A stretch of DNA of 64,000 nt from Manis javanica (GCF_040802235.1 NC_133164.1:90016302-90080301); one strand, 5' to 3'; shown: positions 1-12,411, counted from the first letter of the stretch. Translations and numbers: made by a program. The notes: generated by a model not told the origin, from the sequence alone.

Positions 1-3000
1 CCTTTCTTTGTGATAAATTGTCTAATCACTAACTTTCGGAAATCTTTTAGCAAATTACTTGAAAGGGTTATTCTTGAATGGATATAGGGTTTGTTTTGTT
101 TTGATTTTGCCTCAAATATATGCTAGTGAAGGATTTAATAATTTTCTCCTTAGCTTAGGTTATGCTTTAAAAGCAGTTCTAAGTTATTTTTTAATCCTTT
201 GTTGCTAAGTTTTTTTGTGATTTAGTTTACCTCTTTGTCTAGTACTGTATACTTGTGGTTTTGAAGAATCTAAATACCGCAGGCACTTAAGAATTTCTGT
301 AAGCCATAATTGTATGACTAACCTGGCTCAATGTTAAAGTTAGATTTTTTTTCTAATTTTATTGAGCTAAAGAGAATCTTCTTGGGGTGTCATTTGTTTA
401 TATACCCTTTTTAGCTAAAGCATGATCTCATGTGATGTTTACACCTTAACAGTTCTTTTCAAAATCAAACATGGGAGGAGCAGCTTAAATATTGGCAGCT
501 TTAATCTAGTTAGGTTTTAGGGAATAATTTCTTTGAAAGAAATGATTATTCCTCACTGACTTTGGCTAAACTGTCTTCATGTTTATTCACATTGATCTTG
601 TTTCTGGTGTGAATCCTGCGTGGATTTTAGGTACTAGCCAGAGAGAAGATTACTATCCTACATTCAGTGAATGAGTAGATCCAGAAGCCACATAGATGCT
701 TCCTGAAGAGAAAAATTGGTGTCTAAAACTATTGAATATTTGTTTTCATCAAGGCTCAAGGGGAGAACATTATGAATCTTTAAAATATGACTCTTGCCTT
801 TTGTTGTCCTCTTGACTGTATGTGGCATATGTGGCAAACCCTCTGAGTTAGGACTGTGGAGCATTCCAAATCATGCAGTTCTTCAGAGTTTATGTGTATT
901 TAGATTTTTGTTTCAAATATTGTTTAAACTATTATTTAGTATCCAAAGGTTACATAGAGCCCTGTAGTTTAGAATTGTTTTTAAAAAAATTTTCCTGCAC
1001 TAACTGCTTTAAAAAATTATTTCTCCAGAGAGATTTTAGGATTTCAACTAAGTTTGTGTTCAGTTTACTTAACTGAATACAGAATTTTACCATGCCAACT
1101 GGTAGGTTTTTTTTAATAGTCAAAGAATAGGTCTGTTTTTTAACTGTCTCTCCTGGGTCTGGGACAGGAGAGGCCCTGTGGTTTATCTGTGTTCATATGG
1201 TGGCAGAGCATAGAGAGGAGGTAGATGACAATTCTAAAGACTCCAAAATAACCACAGGGCAAGCAGGTACACTGTACCATTGGATTGACTGAAATCTGAG
1301 TACATTTTGGAGTTGAGTAATTCCTAACAGATACTGGCCTGTGTGCTATGATTTATCCCACTTGTGAATTCCTGTGATCTGCCTGGAAATTTGGTTTGGT
1401 GTAATTTGCTCTTTGCCCCTTGCTGACGAAGAAAATCATGTAAGCAGAGCAGCTGTTTTGCATGTATGTGTGCTTTTTATGTTGGCTTCACACCTTACCC
1501 TTTTCTATTTTGATGCTCTCCCATGGATCTTCTAAGTGTCAGATATACATTAGATTGTGCCCATCATAAGAAAAATATATATTTTATGTACTCAACACAT
1601 TTATAATTTGACACACCTGGAGGCATCATCTAATGTAGTATATACCTTTGTGGTTACTATATTTAAGATTTGTTGAGTTAGGTATCTTTTAATTTAGGAC
1701 ATAACAGCTAAGTATTTGAGCAAACATTTACTTCACATGTCACAGAAATTAATGTTTTTGCATATTGTATGTCAATTATTTACAGAATTTTTACTTTTAT
1801 ACCTCTGCCAACTGAAGTGAAAAGACCACACGTATCTGATTTTTGAAATACACATACATATGTGTGTGTGTGTGTATGTACATGTACGTATATTCTTTTG
1901 CTATATAACTGTCCTAGTTGCTTGTGTCCTTAAGCAAATTGTGGTGGCAAGTATTCAGGTATGGCTGTGCATCCATGGAGATACACATTCAGAGTCATAA
2001 TGTGCTGTTTGGTACTATTATTTTTTGATGGGGGGATCCTATTGGTGTATTTTGTAGGAAAAATATTAAGCCCAGATCATCCCAAGAAATACATAGTAGA
2101 GGGAAGAGATTCAGTAACTAGGGGGAGGAAACAGAGAAAGAGAAAAGGACAGAGAGCAAGCAAGTGGCAAGTGGGTCCATCAAAGATGTGCCCCTTCAGT
2201 AAATGCAAAAAACTTACCCAGTGCGCCTTGTAATTAGCTTTCTTGTGGAAACTAGCAAGACGCCTGAGCTCCCGCCCCTACTTGACTCGGGATTTGTAAC
2301 CCAGGTGAGCTTTACTACAAGCACAGAGGTGACAAACAGCATGTGAGTTCAGGCCCAGTCTTTCTTATAGAGTCTAGTGGGAAAGAAATAGTAAGATAAG
2401 ATAGTAATAGAGGTCACACCAAGAACCTTGGACTTATATAATGTAAGGATTTGGGAGTAACGGGGAACAAAGTAGATTTGCATTTTACTTAGAGCCATAC
2501 TGACCGAAAGGGAGATGAACGTTAAGGACAAGGAGACTGTAAAACTACATCAAATTGTTAGAGGAGGTCTAGAAATCAAAGCAGCAAATAGTGGCTTGAA
2601 AATTTTTCATTAAATGTTTTCACTGTAAGTTGACATTTCAGAGGTTCTTGGCTAAAACAGTCACCGCAGAAATATGGGAAGAGTAAAGGACTTGCTTTCT
2701 GAGTCACATGTGAGTTACAGTGCCTAACATTTTAATAGGTGCTCGAGATGACCCAAGGTTAGGTTACACAAGCATAAATGCCTCTAATTCCAAAAGACAC
2801 CGTAAGTGGCTGCTCATGTTTGTGCTTGGGTTTTTAGTAGCTCAGTTTTATTACACCTCTGATAGTTTAAGTATATTCTAAACCAAGCACCAGAAGTCAT
2901 GACGACCTCATTTTCTCACTTTTGTTCACACTACCGAAGTGAGGCTGCAGGCAATGACAAAGGACAAAAAAAGAATTACCATCTGTAGACCCGTTTTAAG

Positions 3001-3600
3001 AGCATTTCTCTTTTACTTTTAAAAGGTAATCTTCATGAGAAAAGGGGTCTTGTCTGCCACATAATGGGCACTCAGTAATTATTAAATGGATTAATCCATT
3101 TAACGCTGTACTTAGAAAGTACTGTGTGCAGCATAGATGAAGACCGGATCTCATCATTGCCGCTTCCTGCAAAATGCTCTGGAAGCCATTTTCTGATTTA
3201 AAGAGAGGTTTTTGTTTTTGTTAGGTGTATATATGCCCTGATGATACTACTCAATGTTGATTTACAGTGGTTCTTGTTTTTTAAACACTTGAAAATGGGT
3301 TACAATGAAGGCTGCCTGGAATCTGATGATCATGATTACGGTGTTGATGCCCAGTACACGTAAGCGCGCCGGAAGGGGTGAAAGGTGGATATCATGAGTC
3401 AGCGTGCCCTCACTTCGGTGAAGTGGAGCTGAAGTTGGTGCACTCTACCCGCAGCCTGACGGTTTGGTTTGGGAGCACCGGGTGAGCCTGGGGTATTTGC
3501 AAGACCACAGTTACCGACAAACTGGAAGCATCAGGATTAAGGCCGGTTTCTCTTTCCACAGGCGATTTTCTTAAGAGGAGAAGTGATGTGCGCGTTTAAG
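1..3600. other. Intergenic DNA upstream of CABYR
   Basis: I see no convincing exon here. The stretch is AT-rich and unique-looking, with a short TG microsatellite near 1863-1876 and an L2-like tail near 3035-3095. In human the gene upstream of CABYR on the same strand is TTC39C, so the first part could be its 3' UTR. I found no clear AATAAA that would fix an end, so this stays inference. Short open frames (for example 1961-2233) have no recognisable protein. Confidence 0.5.
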
Positions 3601-3920
3601 TGTTCGTTCTTTTTACATGATGCGGTGTGCACACCGTGGCAGGAATCACTCTGAAAGGGCGGCTCCGGAGAGTAACACATCTGGGGCGTGGGGCGGAGGA
3701 GAAGCGGGGACGCAGAGATAGAACCGCCATAAATCTATTTCTTCCTTCCCGACCAGCTTTTATTTTAGATTCAGCGACTAAAGGCGGGGAGGCTGTGGCC
3801 TGGGCACGCTCCCGGACCCCTACCGGTCTGGAGACGCCGATTTCCTGACGCCCGATTGCGTTTAGAGGAAGCCCACCTTCTGGGCCGCCGAGTTCCGGGC
3901 TTTGTCCCTTTCGGTTCCCC

Positions 3921-4011
3921 ATTGGCTTCCGCCGAGGCCCCGCCCCCTCCTGTGGCGTCGGCGCGCGGGCGGGTTTGTGTCGCGCGCCCTTGGCGTCCAC
4001 AGAGTATAAAA
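3921..4011 (+). promoter_or_regulatory. CABYR: Core promoter: CCAAT, GC box, TATA
   Basis: ATTGG (reverse CCAAT) at 3921, the Sp1-type CCCCGCCCCC at 3938 and TATAAAA at 4005 are spaced as in a classical RNA polymerase II promoter. They predict transcription starting near 4035. The order and the TATA orientation fit + strand transcription towards CABYR. Start sites were not measured. Confidence 0.65.
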
Positions 4012-4034
4012 GGCCCCGCGGGCGAGCGCGCTCC

Positions 4035-4219
4035 TACCGAAGCCGCCCGCAGGGGGCAACGAGAAAGCCTGTTAGAGTGCTGCGAAAAAGGAGGAGGTGG
4101 GGCGTTTGGAGGAGGGCCCCACCCCACCCGCCGTGGCACCTCCTCCGGGCGTCTCGCGCAGGGCACCGGTGGGCGGTTTCTCCAGTATCGGGGAAGGCGG
4201 AGCGGAGGCCAGAGGGCAG
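4035..4219 (+). other. CABYR: CABYR exon 1, non-coding (candidate)
   Basis: This is an inferred leader exon, from about 30 bp downstream of the TATA box to a possible splice donor GGCAG|gtaccg at 4219/4220. A second donor, CACC|gtgagt, lies at 4232/4233. No ATG-initiated CABYR frame is present. The CABYR start codon lies in the next exon, as in human, where the first exon is untranslated. Both ends are uncertain. Confidence 0.45.
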
Positions 4220-4232
4220 GTACCGGGCCACC

Positions 4233-6614
4233 GTGAGTGTGACAACCGCTGGCCCGCAAGGTGGCGGAGCCCGGGACCTAGCGCGGAATCGGGACGCCCG
4301 CCCTCCGCCTTTCACAGCCCTCCACCTAACAAACCAAGCGACCAAGCCAGCGTGGGGCTCGCAGAGCCCGGCGCAGATCTTTGTGGGGAATGAGAGGTGT
4401 GCAGCGCCGGCGGCCTCCTCGGGGCTCTCGCGTCGGCGGGCAGGGACCCTCTTCCTGCTCGAGTCAGGCCCGCGGTGCCGGGTCTTTGGAAGTTTAGCGC
4501 TGGGATAGAGTTGTAAAATGTGTTTGTGATAAATATTCTTTAAAGGAGAGATTTGGGGAAAATTATTAAGCGGTCCCTTCCTTTTAAACTACTCTCAATG
4601 ACTATTTGTGACTGTATTGTTGACGTAGTTAGGTTTGGACGGCATTTCTTCTCCGCTGAGGATGATTATTTTACGGGGCCTCGTAAGATGCTCAGCGCCC
4701 GTGGTCCTAGGTCACTACGGAGCCGCCCGCACGCTCGCAGTCCGGGCTGCGAACGGTTAGAATCACTGCGTGGCCGCTCCACCTACCTACCTACCTACAG
4801 AAAGGCTGTTTTGTTAACTCCAGTATGGCAAGCCACTTTCAAAACATGACCTATCGTGCAAAAAATGCAAAAAAATTTGACATGTTTTTTTAACATACAT
4901 TAAGTATATATGTATATTACGTGTGTAACTACTGCCCATGTCCTAAGTTAACATTTGGCATGTGGGCCTGCCAAAAGCAACAGCATGTATTTCAGAAGAT
5001 GGCTTAATTCAGTAAAGCTCCTGTTGACTGATACTCCTATAGTATTTTCAACTAAGAATTCAATACAGTTAATTATATTCTCACAGGGTTTGGTTTGACC
5101 AATACAAATTACTTTTTTTCCTGATATTTGGGGAGATAAAATGTGCTTTTAAATATTCAGCATTTTTCCTGTGATACATTAGTTGCTTTTTATTAAAGAT
5201 TCGCCCTTGTACAACTGCTGTGACTCAACTGCCACTTAAGCCCCATGAAACTTGTTACTTTACTCTAGGGATGTTGTTGAGGGTGGGGGTTCATTACATC
5301 ACAAGATTCTCCTTATGAGGACCCAAGGGACAGATTTCTCCTGGGTCACAGTGTCTGAAATAGCTGTGATTCTCTGAAGCAATTGAAGTTTTTTATCTCA
5401 GAAAACTTGAATTGTTTAACCAACTGTTTTTCCTATTTTGTGATGACTGCTTGGTAGCTCAGGAGCTGATCTGACACCCCATCTCTCTTCAAGATTATGG
5501 CTTGTACTGGAGGGCTAATGGGACCTGTAGCTTCTTCCTATTTTCTCTGCCTTAATTTTTCCCTTACCACTGAACTGACTTCCTTAAATATTTAATTTTG
5601 TTCTTTATGTGTATTTATAATTTTTTAGAATGAAACAGAACCCACTGATACACAGTTTAGGGCTGCCAACTCTGCAGCTCTGAGAATTACAGGTTAAACT
5701 ATGCAGTATCCTTGGTACTATTTAAAATGCAAAAAGGTAGGAGAAAGACAAATACCATATGATTTCACTTATCTATAGAGTATAAAAACAAAGCAAAACA
5801 GAAGGAACAAAATAGTCGTAGACTCACAGACACTGAGAAGGTACCAAGGGGAGGGGTTGGGGCAGGAAGATGGGGGAGGGGGGAAGGGGCACAATAATTC
5901 CCAATCACAATATAAGTTGGTCATGGGCATGGTAGTACAGCATGGAGAATACAGGCAATAATTCTGTAACATCTTACGATGTTGACAGATACCGCACTAG
6001 AAGGGGTGAGGATTTAATGATATGGGTAACTGTTGAACCACTGTGAATGATACTTTAATTAAAAAGGTAGGAGAAGGGGGAAATAGGGGAAAACTAGGGT
6101 TGAGGTTAGGGAGAATATGAGAAAAGAGGTACATGTGGTGGTAGATGGTATAATACCACAAAAAACTTATGCCTACACTGATAAATGTTAAAAACAAATT
6201 ACATTGACAGCTAAAATATATATACTTGAAGATGATCAATGTGCCCAGGAATGTATCTAGAAAAATGAGGAAAGAAAACATTTTCTTGTAGGAACCCTAC
6301 TTTGTAGCTGAAAAACCACTGCCCATGTGGTTTGGAAGGATATTGTTTGGACACAGATAAATGAGATTAATTTATCTTTCTTTGTTAAAAGTATTGGATT
6401 GCTCATCTGTACTAATGCTGTCGGTGGTGGTTTTTTTCTTTAAATCTCCATCAAGAATTAGCCCATTTTAATAGAATAACTAGAGGTTGGAGCTAAAAAG
6501 TAATAATTTCAGCAGGAAATAGATTTGTTCTTAGAAACTATAGTTAGCTCATAAGAAATGTTTTAATAAAAAACTAACACACTACTTATAAGACTTTGTT
6601 TTTCTTCATTATAG
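4233..6614 (+). other. CABYR: CABYR intron 1
   Basis: This follows the CpG island and ends at the acceptor ...cattatag at 6614. Apart from a (CTAC)n run near 4783-4798 and the L1 fragment at 5746-6060, I recognise nothing in it. Confidence 0.6.
5746..6060 (+). mobile_element. 5'-truncated L1 3' end with TSD
   Basis: This is about 315 bp of L1 3' UTR in + orientation (G-rich block near 5850-5890, ending in ...ctttaatt). It is flanked by the direct repeat aaaaaggtaggagaa at 5731-5745 and 6061-6075, which is the target-site duplication. The A-run at the second copy overlaps the L1 tail. There is no coding content. Confidence 0.8.
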
Positions 6615-6639
6615 TTGAGATTATAGACATCCTGCCAAA

Positions 6640-6787
6640 ATGATCTCTCCAAAGTCCAGACTTATCATACCTTATGGCCTCACGACTCTGCTGGAGGGAG
6701 TTAGCAGAGCTATTCTTAAGACCAATCCGCCAAACATCACCCAGTTTGCAGAAGTTTATTTTAAAGAACTTACTGTATTTAGAGAAG
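6640..6787 (+). CDS. CABYR: CABYR exon 2: start codon and RIIa domain
   Basis: The exon begins after the acceptor at 6614, and its first ATG (6640) opens MISPKSRLIIPYGLTTLLEG and runs 49 codons plus one base to the donor GAAG|gtttgt at 6787/6788. These 49 residues are the RIIa-type dimerisation/docking domain (PYGLTTLLEG, then AEVYFKEL). The same fold lets PKA regulatory subunits and CABYR bind AKAP helices. The ATG context cctgccaaaATGa and the exact domain start support this initiation site. The exon ends in phase 1. Confidence 0.95.
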
Positions 6788-6884
6788 GTTTGTTATTGCT
6801 TTAGATTACTACTTGTTGCTTTGAGTAAGAATCATTTTAAGTTGGGAATTTTATGTGTCTGATTTCCTGTATTTATTCCTTCAG

Positions 6885-6938
6885 AGAATACTTCTCTGGA
6901 TATACAAGATCTGGTTAAAAAGTTTCACCAGACTACAG
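6885..6938 (+). CDS. CABYR: CABYR exon 3 (54 nt, in-frame cassette)
   Basis: The acceptor ...ttccttcag at 6884 and the donor ACTACAG|gtaagt at 6938/6939 bound an 18-codon exon encoding ENTSLDIQDLVKKFHQTT, matching the stretch that follows the RIIa domain in CABYR. Choosing the second AG (6886) would hit a stop at once, so 6885 is the start. Both boundaries are phase 1, so the exon can be skipped without changing frame. Confidence 0.92.
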
Positions 6939-7960
6939 GTAAGTACCACAAATGGTAATAGTTTAATAATACTATTTAATGTAATAAGACTAGTTATAGG
7001 AAGAGGGATTAAAGATGGCAGCATGACAGAGGGCTCCTCCCAAAACCACATATAATATGAAAATATAATTAATACAACTAATCCTGAAAGAGCAACAGGA
7101 AAGAAGGCTATGCCACACTGAATGCACCTGGAGAAAAGAACACACCTCATGGAACACGGTAACATACACCTAGCCCTGAAGATCTGCTCTGGGAGCGCAA
7201 ACCTACATTGCATGGTGCTCTGGTGATTTGTGGGGTTGGAAAGCTAATACAGGCAGAATACCTGGAGAGAACAAGGTTCCAGTCACTTGTGGAAAACAAG
7301 GATCCATATCTGGCTGCTGTGGGACAAAAGAAAGGTGGGCAGTCTGAGAGACTACCTAACAGCAGGAGGGCTGCTAAAGGGGCAAGAATTGCATGGAGTT
7401 CACTGCTTAGGAGAAAGGACAGGTAGACAAAATTGTCCAGGCTCACTCTGCCCAACAGGTTGGGAACATTCAGAAGCTGCAGGCACTCCATCCCACTGGC
7501 TGGCTATGCAGATCCAAGGCTCCCACCATGATGGGCAGCCTGCTGCGCCTTCCTCCTGGCCAGCCCACACCTGGCTTGCAAATCAGCAGCCCCTTCCCTG
7601 GCGTCAGCCAGCCAGAGGGAAGCCCCACCTATAGCAGCTACAAATGCAAAGCCTAGAGGCTTACACCTGTGTGTTTGGCCCAGAGGTTCTGTCCGGGGAG
7701 ACAGGCATAGCATCTGGGAAGCAGGAAACAGATCTTTCCTCACCCCAGGCACCAGCACCGTTCCCCTGCGACCCCCGACGTAGCTCTGGGGGCTGAGCAG
7801 CTGCAGAGAGTAGAGCTTCTGGGCACTAGAGGGCACCACATACAAATATAAAACATCAAAGGAAACTGGTTCAAACCCAAATCCCACAAACACCAGTAGG
7901 GTCAAGTGAGACTGAAATAATGAATCTTCCTGAAAGATATTTCAAATAAAAACCATAAAC

Positions 7961-8678
7961 ATGCTCCTGGTTATACAGAAAAATATTCAAGAACACAGTA
8001 ATGAATTTAGGACAGAGATCCAACTGTTAAGGAACACAATGGAAGGTTTTAAAAGCAGATTAGATATGGTGGAGGAGACAATAAATGAAATAGAAATTAG
8101 ACAAGAGGAATACAAAGAAGCTGAGGCACAGAGAGAAAAAAGATCTCTAGTAATGAAAGAATATTGAGAGAACTGACCAAATGTAACAATATTCATATTA
8201 TAAGGGTACCAGAAGAAGAGAGAGAGAAAAAGGGATAGAAAGTGACTTTGAAGAGGTAATTGCTGAAAACTTCCCCAATCTGAGGAAGGAGATAATCTGT
8301 CAGGCCATGGAGGTACACAGATTTCCCAACAATAGGGACCCAAGGAAGACAACAGCAAGACATATAATAATTAAAATGGCAAAGATCAAGGATAAGGACA
8401 GACTTTAAAAGCAGCCATAGAGAGAAAAAATCTTGTACAAAGGAAAACCCATCAGGCTATCATCAGACTTCTCAGCAGAAACCTTACAGGCCAGAAGGGA
8501 GTGGCATTATATATTTAATGCAATGAAGCAGAAGGGCCTTGAACCAAGAATACTCTACCCGGCAAGGTTATCATTTAAATTTGAAGGAGGAATTAAACAA
8601 TTTTCAGATAAGCAAAAGCTGAGAGAATTTACCTCCCACAAACCGATTCTACAGTGTATTTTGGAGGGACTTCTATAG
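7961..8678 (+). pseudogene. L1 ORF1 remnant
   Basis: A coiled-coil-like stretch (7961-8167, rich in E, R and K) is followed, after a frame change and stops, by the ORF1p RNA-binding and C-terminal domain at 8433-8678 (GKPIRLSSDFSAETLQARRE, then YPARLSFKFEG and DKQKLREFTS). The remnant is not translatable as one protein. ORF1p is the L1 RNA chaperone. Confidence 0.8.
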
Positions 8679-9000
8679 ATGGAAGTGTTCCTAAGGCTAA
8701 ATAGCTGTCACCGGAGATAATAAAATCACAGTAAAGAAAGTAGAACAATTAATTACTCAGCAAATGCAAAATTAAATCATCTACCCCCAAAAGTCAGTCA
8801 AGGAATAGAAAAGAGTATAGAATATGACACCTAATATAAAAATAATGGAGGTGGAAGAAAAAGGAGGAGGAGAAAAAAAAATCTTTAGATTGTGTTTTTA
8901 ATGGCATACTGAGTTAAGTTAGACTGTTAGATAGTAAGGAAGTTACCCTTGAACCTTTCATAACCATGAATCTAAAGCCCGCAATGGCAATAAGTACATA

Positions 9001-11709
9001 CCTATTGATAATCACCCTAAATGTAAGTGGTCTGAGTGCACCAATCAAAAGACATAAAGTCACTGAATGGATAAAAAACAAGATCTGTCTATATGCTACC
9101 TACAAGAGACTCACTTCAAACCCAAGGATATACACAGACTAAAAGTGAAAGGATGGAAAAAGATACTTCATGCAACCAATAAGGAGAAAAAAGCAGGAGT
9201 TGCAGTACTTGTATCAGACAAAATAGACTTCAAAACAGTCACATTCCATGAGGCCACCATCACCCTAATGCCAAAACCAGGCAAGGACACCAAAAATAAA
9301 GAAAATTACAGACCAATATCCCTGATGAACATAGATGTAAAAATACTGAACAAAATATGAACAAACTGAATTCAACAAGACATCAAAAAGATCATCCATC
9401 ATGATCAAGTAGGATTTATTCCAGGGATGCAAGGATGGTACAATATTAGAAAATCTGGTACAGGGATGCAAGGATGGTAAAAAATTAGAGCCCAGATATA
9501 AACCCAACCATAAATGGCCAATTAATATATGATAAATCACCACATCAACAAAAGGAAGGACAAAAACTACATGATCATCTCCAAAGATGCCAAAAAGGCA
9601 TTCAACAAATTTCAACATCCATTCATGATAAAAACTCTCAACAAAATGGGATAGAGGGCAAGTACCTCAACATAAAAAAGGTCATATATGACAAACCCAC
9701 AGCCAACATCATACTTAACAGTGAGAAACTGAACGCCTTTCTCTCCCCACTTTTATTCAAAATAGTTCTGGAGGTCCTCACCACAGCCATCAGACAACAC
9801 AAAGAAAGAAAAGGCACCCAGATTGGTAAAGAAGTTAAACTGTCACTGTTTGCAGATGACATGATATTGTACATAAAAAATCCTAAAGAATTCACTCCAA
9901 AACTTCTAGATCTAATATCTGAATTCAGCAAAGTTGCAGGATACAAAATTAATACACAGAAATCTGTTTCATTCTTATACACTAATGATGAACTAGCAGA
10001 AAGAGAAATCAGGAAAACAATCCCATTCACAATTGCATCAAAAAGAATAAAATACCTAGGAATAAACCTAACCAAGTAAGGGAAAGACCTATACTTTGAA
10101 AACTACAAGACACTCATGAGAGAAATTAAAGAGGATTCCAATAAATGGAAACACATCCTGTATTCATGGATAAGAAGAATTAATATTGTCAAAATGGCCA
10201 TCCTGCCCTAAGCATTCTACAGATTCAATTCAATCCCTATCAAAATACCAATAGCATTCTTCAATGAACTAGAGCAAATAGTTCTAAATTCATATGGAAC
10301 TACAAAAGACCCCAAATAGCCAAAGGAATCCTGAGAAGGAAGAATAAAACTGGGGGGATTATGCTCCATGACTTTGAACTCTACCACAAAGCCACAGTAA
10401 TCAAGAGAATTTGGTACTGGCACAAGAACAGACCTATGTAACAGACTAGAGAGCCCAGATATAAACCCAACCATATATGGCCAATTAATATATGATAAAG
10501 GAGCGATGCACATACAATGAGAAAATGACAGCCTCTTCAACAACCAGTGTTGGCAAAACTGGACTGCTGCATGCAAGAGAATAACCCCATAAAAAAAATA
10601 AACTTGAAATGGATCAAAGACCTGAATGTAGGTCATGAAACTATAAAACTCTTAGAAGAAAACAGAGGCAAAAATTCTCCCGAATATAAACATGAGCAAC
10701 TTTTTCCTGAACGCATCTCCTTGGGCAAGGGAAACAAAAGCAAACATGAACACATGGAACTGCATCAAGCTAAAAAGCTTTTGTACAGCAAAGGACATCA
10801 GCAGCAGAACAAAAAGGCATCCTACAGTATGGGAGAATATATTTGTAAATGACATATCTGACAAGGGGTTAACATTCAAAATATATAAAGAACTCACACT
10901 CCTCAATGACCCCGATTAAAAAATGGGTGAAGGATATGAACAGACAATTCCTCAAAGAAGAAATTCAGGTGGCCAACAGGCACATTAAAAGATGCTCCAA
11001 ATCACTAATTATCAGGGAAATACAAATTAAACCCACAATTAGATATCACCTTACACTAGTTAGGGTGCCCAGCACTAGAAAGACTAGGAACAGCAAATGT
11101 TGGTGAGGATGTGGAGAAAGGGGAACCCTCCTACACTGCTGGTAGAAATGTAAGCTAGTTCAACCATTGTGGAAAACAATATGGAGGTTCTTCAAAAAAC
11201 TAAAAGTAGAAATACCATTTGACCCAGAATTCCACTCCTAGGAATTTACCCAAAGAATATAAGTTCTCAGATTCAAAAAGACATGTGCCCCTATGTTTAT
11301 TGCAGCACTATTTACAATAGCCCAGAAATGGAAGCAACCTAAGTGTCCATCAGTAGATGAATGGATAAAAAAGATGTGGTACATATATACAATGGAATAC
11401 TATTCAGCCATAAGAAAGGAGCAAATCCTACCATTTGCAACAACATGGATGGAGCTGGAGGATATTATGCTCAGTGAAATAAGCCAGGCAGAGAAGGATA
11501 AGTACCAAATGATTTCCCTCATTTGGGGAGCAAACAATGAAGCAAAACTGAAGGAACAAAACAGCAGCAGACTCACAGACTGCAAGAAGGGACTAGCGGT
11601 TACCAAAGGGGAGGTGTGGGGGAGGGCGGGTGTGGAGGTAGGGAGAAGGATTGAGGGGTGTTATGATGGCACACATGGTGTGAGGGGGATTATGGGGAAG
11701 ACAGTGTAG
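9001..11709 (+). pseudogene. L1 ORF2 remnant, deleted and rearranged
   Basis: The endonuclease N-terminus (9067-9240, with CYLQETHF and [12 protein letters not shown]) joins directly to reverse-transcriptase sequence ([20 protein letters not shown], 9270-9329). The rest of the endonuclease is therefore missing. The remainder is split over several frames (9861-10079, 10547-11106, 11293-11709). [12 protein letters not shown] (9850-9885) carries the RT active-site Asp pair. See the findings for the 50-bp duplicated block. Confidence 0.8.
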
Positions 11710-12411
11710 CCCAGAGAAGGCAAATAGTGACCCTGTGACATCTTACTACACTGATGGACAGTGACTGCAATGGGGTATAGAGGGGGGACTCAATAATATG
11801 GGTGAATGTAGTAACCACATTGTTTTTTATGTGCAACCTTCATAAGAATGTATATCAATAATGCCTTAATAAAAAATAATAATACTAGTTATAAGTTACT
11901 GCTTCATTACTAGCATACTTTCAGACTTAATGATGCTGACAAACTATTTTGTTTTATCACATTGATGCTTTATTTTTAACTATTGAATCAGTTTTTTAAA
12001 AATTTGGACAATTTCATTTTGGAGGATTCAAGTCTTTAAAAGACAAAGGGAACGTTTATCTTTTGCAAACCATTTGGTACAATGAGACATAAAATACTGT
12101 GTGTAAGTTATAACTCAAATCCTTTCCAATATGCTCTGTCTGTAGGGAAGTACACAGTGACCTTGAGGAGAACTGGATTTTGTAATAAAGACTCAGATTG
12201 TAATGAGATACATACTTTAGGTAGTTGTATAAACACTCTTGGAAGATTTTTTTATAAAGAAAAGGTGAACCACTTTTTTTTCCCTCCCCATGGCTCAACT
12301 GCATCCAGATTGGTGGACAGGAGGTCACAAGTGTCAATGACCATCTTTTCTGTTCCAAGATTCTCTGAAATTTTTCATAAAAAGTGGTCTACTCCAGGCT
12401 ACATCTGTGAC

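Larger units (their letters stand above)
3640..4500. promoter_or_regulatory. CABYR: CpG island at the CABYR 5' end
   Basis: Between about 3640 and 4500 the sequence turns abruptly GC-rich with many CpG dinucleotides, unlike the AT-rich flanks. It contains an inverted CCAAT box (ATTGG, 3921-3925), a GC box (CCCCGCCCCC, 3938-3947) and a TATA box (4005-4011). It is the only such island in the window, it lies 2.6 kb upstream of the first CABYR coding exon, and it is on the right side for a + strand gene. Assignment to CABYR is by position. Confidence 0.8.
6999..11877 (+). mobile_element. L1 element, near full span, internally deleted
   Basis: The copy is flanked by a 16-bp target-site duplication with one mismatch (6983-6998 and 11878-11893, ending actagttata). 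Its 5' end carries an aagatggc motif (7012-7019) as at L1 5' ends. A GC-richer 5' UTR runs to about 7930. ORF1 remnants lie at about 7960-8690, where the C-terminal domain (DFSAETLQARREWHYIF) is readable at 8433-8678. ORF2 begins near 9000 and ends near 11600, followed by a 3' UTR and AATAAA-like tail. ORF2 is broken by stops and lacks most of the endonuclease, so this copy is dead. It is sense to CABYR. Confidence 0.9.

Noticed and set aside
1-900. 3' UTR of TTC39C
   Set aside because: It is expected from human gene order, but I found no diagnostic coding exon or clear poly(A) signal here. It is kept only as a possibility.
1961-2233. 90-codon open frame upstream of CABYR
   Set aside because: It has a hydrophobic start and a basic, low-complexity end, with no homology I recognise and no promoter or splice context.
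3596-4508. Many overlapping open frames on both strands, up to 177 codons, in the CpG island
   Set aside because: They arise from high GC content with few stop codons, overlap on both strands, show no domain, and lie in promoter or untranslated sequence.
6886-6887. Alternative acceptor AG two bases into CABYR exon 3
   Set aside because: It gives a stop codon within eleven codons, while the first AG keeps the conserved sequence.
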